Source: Oscillospiraceae bacterium
GTDB lineage: Bacteria; Bacillota; Clostridia; Oscillospirales; Ruminococcaceae
Length of the DNA stretch: 5,136 bases
Assembly (NCBI GenBank): GCA_017394565.1
Contig: JAFPXW010000443.1
Location: forward strand, 1 to 5,136
Direction: 5' to 3'
Shown: piece by piece, positions 1 through 5,097 of the stretch
Position numbering within the stretch: position 1 is the first letter of the stretch
How the letters are laid out: every line of letters starts with the position of its first letter
Translations under genes and position numbers: made by a program
Notes under the pieces: model-generated
The model's database searches: none
The model's input: the letters and a program-made list of their open reading frames with translations, nothing else
Told to the model about the DNA's origin: nothing

Positions 1-2
1 AA

Positions 3-461
3 AGCTACGGCAGCATCATGCGAAAAGTCCAGAAAGCCGGTATTCCCTTCCGGCTTGACGCGATGGTCGATGAACTCGACGACATCGCCGGCATTCGTGT
101 GGTCTGCTCGTTCCGTGAGGATATCTACCGGCTTACCGACTGCTTTTTGCAGCAGGACGACATCACGCTCATTGAGCGCAAGGACTACATCGAGCATCCC
201 AAACCCAATGGCTGCCGCAGTCTGCACCTGATCGTGTCCGTTCCGATCTTCCTTGAAAACGAAAAGCGGCCTGTCAAGGCAGAAGTCCAGCTGCGCACCC
301 TCGCGATGGACTTCTGGGCGAGTGTCGAGCATAAGCTGCGTTACAAAAAGGATCTCCCTGCCGACAAGCTTTCCATGCTGGCTGGCGATCTCAAGACCTG
401 TGCGGAAGAAAGCGCTGCGTGGGACGAGAAAATGCAGAGGATCCGGAATCTTCTGGGATAA
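3..461 (+). CDS. Small alarmone synthetase, RelQ/YjbM-type (p)ppGpp synthetase, 5'-truncated by window edge
   Basis: The product should transfer pyrophosphate from ATP to GDP or GTP in the cytoplasm, making the stringent-response alarmone (p)ppGpp. The reading frame is open from base 3 and ends with TAA at 459-461. The ATG at 18 is internal: the preceding codons (SYGSI) continue the conserved substrate-binding helix, and RelQ proteins of about 210 residues have roughly 60 more residues upstream. Counting from that Met, visible synthetase-fold motifs are DDIAGIRVVCSF (21-32, with the expected metal-binding Asp22), QDDIT (46-50), KPNGCRSLHLIV (62-73, the G-loop) and AEVQLRT followed by AMDFWASVEHKLRYK (88-110, with catalytic Glu89). 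No hydrolase, TGS or ACT domain follows, so this is a small synthetase and not a long Rel. One oddity is Cys66 where the G-loop normally has Tyr. A terminator follows nine bases after the stop. The family call is firm; the exact RelQ versus RelP subgroup is less so. Confidence 0.93.
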   Translation, partial: SYGSIMRKVQKAGIPFRLDAMVDELDDIAGIRVVCSFREDIYRLTDCFLQQDDITLIERKDYIEHPKPNGCRSLHLIVSVPIFLENEKRPVKAEVQLRTLAMDFWASVEHKLRYKKDLPADKLSMLAGDLKTCAEESAAWDEKMQRIRNLLG

Positions 462-470
462 ACACATAGC

Positions 471-502
471 AAAAAGCCGCTGGTTTCATGCAGCGGCTTT
501 TT
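471..502. terminator. Bidirectional intrinsic terminator
   Basis: A perfect 12-bp stem (AAAAAGCCGCTG at 471-482 with CAGCGGCTTTTT at 491-502) encloses an 8-base loop. Read on either strand, a GC-rich stem runs into five T residues. It lies 9 bases after the alarmone synthetase stop and 8 bases after the stop of the convergent glycosyltransferase gene, so it can end both transcripts. Confidence 0.93.
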
Positions 503-510
503 CTCTGTAT

Positions 511-1788
511 TTATTTGCCAAGCAACGCCTTTTCCTTGCGTTTTTTGGCGCATTTGCAGTGGCTCAGGTCTTCGATGCTCACCTGTGCGGTGTGTTCCAT
601 CGGCTTCCATTCGCAGGAGCACGTCAGGATCATGAAATAGATCAGGATGAACGAAAACATAAAGACCGGAAAGGTCAGCGTATACAGGAGCTTCTTCCAG
701 GCAGGTGCGAGGATCCGCTTCCATTCGGCCAGGAGCGTCACCGCTCCCATCAGGTACAGACCGCCGTACACGGAACCCAACTTCTCGCCGATCATGCCCA
801 CGATCGCGGCTGCACCTTCTCCGCGCACGGCCGCCGCTGCGAGGTCTGCAATGTCGATCACCATCGCCAATATGAAGATCGTCAGCGGTCCGATGTTCAT
901 CAGAAAATCATACACCGGGAAACCATGCCTGGAAAACAGCTTTTTGACAAGCTTTCCGCCGTTTTCACGAAGCGCCAGCAGGTATCCCTTCACCCAGCGG
1001 ACACGCTGCGTCAGAGAAGCGCGGAACGTGCGCGGCTGCTCATCATACAGCACCGCATCCGTGCAATACGCCACGCGATGACCGTCCAGCAGCAACTCTG
1101 AGGTACATTCCAGATCCTCCGTCAAGCCGTGCCATTTCCAGCCGCCGTAGCCGTCCAGAAACCCCTGCGAGAACAGGCAGCCTGTCCCCGAAAGAAACGC
1201 ACTTGCACCGATCAGATCACGCGCACGGTTTGCAAATTCGCTCTCATAGATAAAGTATACGCCATAAGCCGCCGTGATCCAGTTGTCATCAAAATTCTTC
1301 GCTGTCCGGTAGCCGACCACGACCTCCTGCCCCGTCATGAACACGCTGTTCATGTGGCGGATATAGTCGGTGTCCAGCACATTGTCGGCATCAAAAATAA
1401 AATACCCGTCATAAGACTTTGCAGGCTGCTGCTGGATCAGATCGTACAGCATTGTCAGGGCATAGCCCTTTCCGATGTGGACGGTGTCAAAGCGTTCGGT
1501 GACAAATGCGCCGTGTTCGCGTGCGATCTGCGCCGTCGCATCCGTGCAGTTATCCGCAACGACATAAATGTCGATCAATTCCGCCGGATAATTCTGCTTC
1601 CGGATGGAATCCAGCAGCAGACCAATGACCTTCTCCTCATTCCGCGCTGAGATCATCACCGCATAACGTCCAAGTGTTTCTCCATTGACCGGTCGTTTTT
1701 TCCGCAGCAGACGCAGCACCATATAAAAAAGCCGGTACACGCACGTCAGCAGAAACAGCACCAGCATGATTGTTTTCAGGAATCCCAT
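511..1788 (-). CDS. Membrane glycosyltransferase family 2 protein
   Basis: This 425-residue protein is a processive-type GT-A glycosyltransferase that should use a nucleotide-sugar at the inner face of the membrane to build or modify a surface glycan. An N-terminal membrane helix (about 3-22) precedes the catalytic domain (about 40-270). Visible motifs are VVADNCTD (76-83, nucleotide-binding Asp79), DAD (133-135, metal-binding DxD), TED (223-225, likely catalytic base) and QRVRW (261-265, QxxRW acceptor signature). Hydrophobic stretches at about 297-318, 325-352 and 364-390 are likely membrane helices, followed by a conserved-looking WKPMEHT (394-400) and a basic tail. The QxxRW places it near BcsA, PgaC and NodC-like enzymes, but it has no PilZ domain and the sugar cannot be told. 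AAGGAG at 1801-1806 (minus strand) lies 12 bases before the ATG, a slightly long spacing. It appears monocistronic, with its own promoter and terminator. The C-terminus has two CxC pairs (390/392 and 411/413). Confidence 0.9.
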   Translation of the reverse strand: MGFLKTIMLVLFLLTCVYRLFYMVLRLLRKKRPVNGETLGRYAVMISARNEEKVIGLLLDSIRKQNYPAELIDIYVVADNCTDATAQIAREHGAFVTERFDTVHIGKGYALTMLYDLIQQQPAKSYDGYFIFDADNVLDTDYIRHMNSVFMTGQEVVVGYRTAKNFDDNWITAAYGVYFIYESEFANRARDLIGASAFLSGTGCLFSQGFLDGYGGWKWHGLTEDLECTSELLLDGHRVAYCTDAVLYDEQPRTFRASLTQRVRWVKGYLLALRENGGKLVKKLFSRHGFPVYDFLMNIGPLTIFILAMVIDIADLAAAAVRGEGAAAIVGMIGEKLGSVYGGLYLMGAVTLLAEWKRILAPAWKKLLYTLTFPVFMFSFILIYFMILTCSCEWKPMEHTAQVSIEDLSHCKCAKKRKEKALLGK

Positions 1789-1805
1789 GATTTTATCTTT
1801 CTCCT

Positions 1806-1833
1806 TGTTATCAGTGTACTATTTGTGATAACA
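1806..1833. promoter_or_regulatory. Inverted repeat at the glycosyltransferase transcription start, candidate operator
   Basis: TGTTATCA (1806-1813) and TGATAACA (1826-1833) are perfect 8-base inverted arms 12 bases apart, so their centres are 20 bases or about two helical turns apart. The element runs from the predicted transcription start to the Shine-Dalgarno sequence, a position suited to a dimeric repressor. In RNA it could also form an AT-rich 8-bp hairpin beside the ribosome binding site. The regulator is unknown, and function is inferred from symmetry and position only. Confidence 0.5.
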
Positions 1834-1838
1834 CGGTT

Positions 1839-1867
1839 ATTGTAACACATTTTACAAGTTTTGTCAA
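1839..1867 (-). promoter_or_regulatory. Sigma-A-type promoter of the glycosyltransferase gene
   Basis: On the minus strand the -35 box is TTGACA (1867-1862). A 17-base spacer leads to the -10 box TACAAT (1844-1839), preceded by TGT, which forms an extended -10. The predicted transcription start is near 1832, giving a leader of about 44 bases. The surroundings are strongly AT-rich, in contrast to the genes on each side. Confidence 0.88.
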
Positions 1868-1908
1868 TAGATTTTTTCAAATATTACAAAACTTTAATAT
1901 AGCACAAA

Positions 1909-1940
1909 ACAAGCGGTCTTTTGCAGCAAAGACCGCTTGT
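1909..1940 (-). terminator. Intrinsic terminator of the hydrogenase-like/zinc-ribbon operon
   Basis: A perfect 13-bp stem (ACAAGCGGTCTTT at 1909-1921 with AAAGACCGCTTGT at 1928-1940) has a 6-base loop. On the minus strand it is followed by GTTTTGTG, a short T tract. It lies 80 bases after the stop codon of the 158-residue gene and upstream of the glycosyltransferase promoter, so it separates the two minus-strand transcripts. The 80-base trailer before it holds no gene that can be supported. Confidence 0.85.
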
Positions 1941-2020
1941 GATTTGATCGCTTCATGCCGCGATGCATGACACCTTTTCACATGGATCCGCGAACGGCTA
2001 TTAGAAAAGCAGCGCAGACA

Positions 2021-2497
2021 TCAGTCCGGAAGATTGACTTCCGACAATTTAGAACCGCAGAACGGGCAATAGCCGATCACAAAATGCGCACTGCCGATGT
2101 TCAGGTAATCCTCGTCCTGATAGTGGAACAGCAGCGGCGTGAGCTGTGTATCTTCCTCCACCAGCGGATCAAAGGGTTCTTCCTCCTGCTCCTCCGGTGC
2201 TTCCGCAGCTTCCTCGGACGCCGGTGCATCATCGCCGAAACCAAACAGCTTTTCCAGGTCATCCAGTGTGCTGTTCATTGTTTCAACGGCATCCTGTGCT
2301 TCCGACTCCTCCTCAGGTGCAGCCTGGGATTCTGCCGAAGCAGCAGCCTTCTCTTTTTCAAGCTGCTTCTCATAAGCCTCAGCGATCAGGGAGCTTAGCG
2401 GCTGCCCTGCCCGCATCCATTGCATATCTTCTTCGTTCGGAACCGGGATCCTGGTGCATTTCTGGCACCCGATCTTCCCTCTGTTCAGCATCCTCAT
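2021..2497 (-). CDS. Acidic zinc-ribbon-like protein, function unknown
   Basis: This 158-residue protein belongs to no family I can name. A CxxC pair (Cys11, Cys14) lies near the N-terminus and a second (Cys144, Cys147 in a GYCPFCGSKL context) near the C-terminus. The latter closely resembles half of a zinc ribbon, so the two ends may share one zinc ion. Between them are a charged helix (about 32-60), a linker very rich in Glu, Ala and Pro (about 50-115, probably disordered) and a short segment that looks like beta strands (about 119-143, LTPLLFHYQDEDYLNIGSAH). There is no signal peptide or membrane helix, so it is probably cytoplasmic. Its ATG overlaps the stop of the upstream hydrogenase-like gene as ATGA, and GAAGGAG inside that gene ends 10 bases before the ATG, so translation is probably coupled. 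Tight coupling suggests a partner or adaptor of the hydrogenase-like protein, which is inference. Confidence 0.82.
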   Translation of the reverse strand: MRMLNRGKIGCQKCTRIPVPNEEDMQWMRAGQPLSSLIAEAYEKQLEKEKAAASAESQAAPEEESEAQDAVETMNSTLDDLEKLFGFGDDAPASEEAAEAPEEQEEEPFDPLVEEDTQLTPLLFHYQDEDYLNIGSAHFVIGYCPFCGSKLSEVNLPD

Positions 2498-4680
2498 ACG
2501 CCTTCATCTCCTTCAAAATCTCCATCCCCACCGGAAGATGCCAGCGCCAGAGGATCGTCATCATCGAGCATCAGATGAATATCATCCTTCGGCATAACCG
2601 GAACCGGACTGTCTGCACCGGCCGCACGCGCGGGGATACCTTCCATAGATGCAAGCACCATCGGATCCGGTCCGGTTGCACGGGCCGCAATGCCCTCAAA
2701 GTTTCCGAGCTCCATCATCGTATCCTCGGATACCTCTGCGGTCTCCGCCGCGGCCTTCTCAACCTGCTCCGCAGTCGTTTCAGATTTCGCCTGCTCCGGC
2801 TCTGCTGCCGGTTCGGAGGATTCCTCCGGCTGGGCAGGCTTTGCGATCTCCTCTGCCATCACAGAGGTTCCGGACAATCTGCGGCGATTATTCTGGATTG
2901 CTTCCGTCGGGATGTAAACATCCGGCGAAACCTTTCTGGTCTCGGCTGCCTGCGGGATCTCCTCCTCCTCGAGCTTTTCGCTGCGGATCACTTCCTGGAG
3001 GTTCTCTGCCATCTGGGAAAGTGCCTCAGTCGCATCGGACATATTCATGATCTGCTCATGGATATTTTCAGACTGCTCGGAAAAGTCCTTGGATACCTCG
3101 TAATAGCTCTGGCTCATCGTACCGATCGCGGCAATGAACTGCTGCATCTTTGCGAAGTCTGCCTCCGTCAGGTTTTCGAGCTTCTTATCCTTATAATAAT
3201 CCAGACACGACTGGCTGAACTTCTGGAGTCGGGAAATGTTGTTGCTCAGTTCAGAAGCCTTGGTGCTGATCTCATCCGTGGATGTGACCATTTCTGCCTG
3301 TCCCTGCCTCATCTCACCGCTGATGCCGTTGACCATGCTGATCTGTTCGGCGCAGGTATCGTACACATCCTTGATATGATTATAACTGTCTCTGAGTCGG
3401 TGCTTCAGATAATGCACGCAGTTCTCGCGGACATTCATGCCGCGGAAGATCGCGCACGCCATATCATGACAGGTCTTGTAGCCGCAGGCGGTGCAGTTGA
3501 TGTTCTGCGAAACCTGATCGTTCTTGTGCATCGATGCGAAGATCTTCGCATAGTCCGCAACCGTCGGCGCCGGGCGCTTGACCTCCTCGGAATGATAGCT
3601 TGTCAGGAAGTCATCCAGCTTGAGTGTGCGGTCGAATTCCTTGAAGCGCTTCATCTTGCCGAAGCCAAGCAGATTACCCTGTGTTTCCTTCATGCCGCTA
3701 ACAGCCAGGTTGTCCATCATGGACTCGACTTCGGTGAGCGATGCGACCATAGACGGCGTAGCAGTACCGTGGTTACAACCGTTTTCGCAGTTGAGAACAT
3801 CGAGAATATCGGGCTTTTTGCCTTCTTCGGTCACAGCATAGCGATCCAGACGCTCATAAAGCGTCTGCGGGCCTTCTACCGAACGGATCGTGAGCCCCTG
3901 ATTGAGCATCAGGAGCGTCTCCTTCAGACCACCCGGCATCGGGTACAGTTTACCGATGCTGCCTTCGATCTGATCGTCAAACTCGAAATCCGCAGAACCA
4001 TTCCACGCGATCTTCATATCGTTCGCGTAGTCCTCAAGATGCTTAAATGTCACATTATAGTCAAAGATCTGCTCTCTTGCGGCTTCACTCGTCTTGGCGA
4101 TACAAGGCGAGAGCAGGAACATCGGCTCACGGACATTCTTATACTTGCGCAGGTAAATGCCCAGACAACCGGCAGGGCTGTAGACCGGAGAAAGATTTTT
4201 GATCAGTTCCGGACGATACATCTGCACATAGTTGACAACGGCCGGACACGGCTGTGTCATGAGCTTTGCCGCTGGATGCTGCTCAAGATACTGATTGTGC
4301 ATATAAGTACAAATGTCTGCACCATAGGCAACATCGTAGATCTTGACATTGCCGTTCTGGCGGATCCAGGACAGCAGCACGCGCCATTTCTCCTTCGGGA
4401 AGCTGGTGCGGATCGCCGGAGCGACGATCAGGACAATACGGTCCTTCTTGCGCATTTTCGTCTTGAATTCGCCGATATCATCGTTATAAGCACGGGCGCC
4501 ATGATTGCACGCCTTCACACATTCACCGCAATTGATGCAGGCTGTGAAATCTACGGACGATACAAACTCATCGTCAGTCCCTTTCCTCAAGCGTGTTTTG
4601 TTCGCATGGACAGGACAGACGCGCACGCAGGCGTTACAGCCAACGCAGTTTTCTTCAATTACAGTGATGATCTGTTTCAT
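2494..4680 (-). CDS. FeFe-hydrogenase-like iron-sulfur protein with coiled-coil signalling region (putative redox/H2 sensor)
   Basis: This 728-residue multidomain cytoplasmic protein starts with two ferredoxin 4Fe-4S sites (Cys12/15/18/22 and Cys48/51/54/58). A hydrogenase large-subunit C-terminal domain follows (about 80-365) with the three H-cluster loops: TQPCP (142-146), SPCIAKTSE (191-199) and NCENGC (297-302). Expected cluster ligands are Cys145, Cys193, Cys298 and Cys302, and Lys196 and Glu199 of the PCxxKxxE motif are present. A further Fe-S domain of the PF04060 type has Cys396/399/404/421. Residues about 425-570 are predicted helix or coiled coil, resembling methyl-accepting or histidine-kinase linkers. 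The tail (571-728) is rich in Glu, Ala, Pro and Asp and probably disordered. Pro144 replaces the proton-relay Cys of the TSCCP motif in catalytic enzymes, and no PAS or output enzyme domain is recognised. This favours a sensory or regulatory role over bulk H2 turnover. AAGGAG at 4690-4695 (minus strand) lies 9 bases before the ATG. It is the first gene of a two-gene operon. Confidence 0.9.
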   Translation of the reverse strand: MKQIITVIEENCVGCNACVRVCPVHANKTRLRKGTDDEFVSSVDFTACINCGECVKACNHGARAYNDDIGEFKTKMRKKDRIVLIVAPAIRTSFPKEKWRVLLSWIRQNGNVKIYDVAYGADICTYMHNQYLEQHPAAKLMTQPCPAVVNYVQMYRPELIKNLSPVYSPAGCLGIYLRKYKNVREPMFLLSPCIAKTSEAAREQIFDYNVTFKHLEDYANDMKIAWNGSADFEFDDQIEGSIGKLYPMPGGLKETLLMLNQGLTIRSVEGPQTLYERLDRYAVTEEGKKPDILDVLNCENGCNHGTATPSMVASLTEVESMMDNLAVSGMKETQGNLLGFGKMKRFKEFDRTLKLDDFLTSYHSEEVKRPAPTVADYAKIFASMHKNDQVSQNINCTACGYKTCHDMACAIFRGMNVRENCVHYLKHRLRDSYNHIKDVYDTCAEQISMVNGISGEMRQGQAEMVTSTDEISTKASELSNNISRLQKFSQSCLDYYKDKKLENLTEADFAKMQQFIAAIGTMSQSYYEVSKDFSEQSENIHEQIMNMSDATEALSQMAENLQEVIRSEKLEEEEIPQAAETRKVSPDVYIPTEAIQNNRRRLSGTSVMAEEIAKPAQPEESSEPAAEPEQAKSETTAEQVEKAAAETAEVSEDTMMELGNFEGIAARATGPDPMVLASMEGIPARAAGADSPVPVMPKDDIHLMLDDDDPLALASSGGDGDFEGDEGV
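2611..2700 (-). repeat. Short internal peptide repeat in the hydrogenase-like protein tail
   Basis: Residues 661-672 (FEGIAARATGPD) and 679-690 (MEGIPARAAGAD) are two copies of one motif, starting 18 residues apart, inside the disordered acidic tail. A 12-residue motif repeated in a low-complexity tail may be a short linear binding motif or simply a local duplication. Confidence 0.6.
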
Positions 4681-4689
4681 AACTTAAGA

Positions 4690-4695
4690 CTCCTT
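4690..4695 (-). promoter_or_regulatory. Ribosome binding site of the hydrogenase-like gene
   Basis: AAGGAG on the minus strand lies 9 bases before the ATG at 4680. It supports this start, which also places the first ferredoxin motif at the usual distance from the N-terminus. Confidence 0.85.
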
Positions 4696-4776
4696 TTCAC
4701 TGGGATATTCGTGGATGGTAGTAAAACTCATCGTGCAACAGAAAACGGAGATACCGTTCCCGTAGATCATGGGATA

Positions 4777-4805
4777 ATTATAGCATTTTATATCAATTTT
4801 GTCAA
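4777..4805 (-). promoter_or_regulatory. Consensus sigma-A promoter of the hydrogenase-like operon
   Basis: On the minus strand a perfect TTGACA (4805-4800), a 17-base spacer and a perfect TATAAT (4782-4777) preceded by TGC form an extended-consensus promoter. The predicted start is near 4770, leaving a leader of about 90 bases. The leader contains only a small 5-bp stem (4744-4748 with 4754-4758), too weak to call a riboswitch or attenuator. Confidence 0.92.
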
Positions 4806-4823
4806 TGTAATTCATAAAAAACA

Positions 4824-4836
4824 TACAATGATTGTA
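4824..4836. promoter_or_regulatory. Palindrome upstream of the hydrogenase-like operon promoter, candidate regulator site
   Basis: TACAAT-G-ATTGTA is a perfect 6-1-6 palindrome centred at 4830, about 60 bases upstream of the predicted start. That is a common position for an activator. The odd-centred AT-rich symmetry is loosely like Fur/PerR-family boxes (nTAnAATnATTnTAn core), but the outer bases do not match and no assignment is firm. Confidence 0.4.
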
Positions 4837-5016
4837 CTTTTCCACCAAAGACGCAAAACGCCATTACAGCAAGTTATCTAAATCTCATGAACCAAGCCAC
4901 GAATCCGGGTGAGTTTTTTGTGAAAATCGCCATTATTCGAGGTAGAAGGGGTAACAAGCAGAATACCAAAAGTATACTCAGCGCACATTTTTACAGTGTT
5001 CCTATTGTTCCCATGC
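4837..5016. other. Intergenic stretch without a supported gene
   Basis: Between the palindrome upstream of the hydrogenase-like operon and the divergent promoter there is about 180 bases in which no gene, RNA or strong hairpin can be supported. A 36-codon frame on the minus strand (4988-4878) and an open frame on the plus strand (from 4887) cover nearly the same bases. Neither has a convincing ribosome binding site or a recognisable product. Confidence 0.6.
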
Positions 5017-5045
5017 TTGACAAACTTCAAAAGAAGTGTTATAAT
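5017..5045 (+). promoter_or_regulatory. Perfect-consensus sigma-A promoter of the methyltransferase-like gene
   Basis: TTGACA (5017-5022), a 17-base spacer and TATAAT (5040-5045), preceded by TGT, match the extended consensus fully. The predicted start is near 5052 and the leader is about 46 bases. The promoter is divergent from that of the hydrogenase-like operon, with about 210 bases between the two -35 boxes. Confidence 0.92.
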
Positions 5046-5057
5046 AATAGCTTATTA
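5024..5057. promoter_or_regulatory. Two inverted repeats embedded in the methyltransferase-like gene promoter, candidate operators
   Basis: ACTTC-AAAA-GAAGT (5024-5037) fills the spacer between the -35 and -10 boxes. TAATAA-TAGC-TTATTA (5042-5057) covers most of the -10 box and the predicted start. Both have perfect arms. Their position would suit repression of an otherwise very strong promoter. The second is AT-rich and could arise by chance. Confidence 0.4.
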
Positions 5058-5097
5058 AAATGTAACAAAATTCTGTCAGAAAGAGAGTGTGATCCAC

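Noticed and set aside
253..1101. Plus-strand frame running from the alarmone synthetase into the glycosyltransferase region
   Set aside because: It crosses the bidirectional terminator, is antisense to the glycosyltransferase catalytic domain, and has no recognisable domain.
2379..2564. 61-codon minus-strand frame across the junction of the two operon genes
   Set aside because: It overlaps both real genes in another frame and has no motif; the ATGA overlap explains the junction.
4744..4758. Small hairpin in the 90-base leader of the hydrogenase-like operon, considered as a riboswitch or attenuator
   Set aside because: There is a single 5-bp stem, no T tract and no conserved aptamer motif that I recognise.
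2146..4881. Very long plus-strand open frame (911 codons) opposite the hydrogenase-like operon
   Set aside because: It is antisense to two genes with clear Fe-S and CxxC motifs, promoter, ribosome binding sites and terminator. Its translation is rich in His, Arg, Leu and Cys with no domain, as expected from a shadow frame of GC-biased codons.
4885..4919. CTCA...TGAG pairing followed by a run of T (terminator-like)
   Set aside because: Only four or five consecutive base pairs form and no plus-strand gene ends before it.
4878..4988. 36-codon minus-strand frame in the divergent intergenic region
   Set aside because: The peptide reads as fairly ordinary protein, but only a weak AGGA lies about 11 bases upstream, no family is recognised, and a plus-strand frame covers the same bases. 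It might be a remnant, but cannot be supported as a gene.
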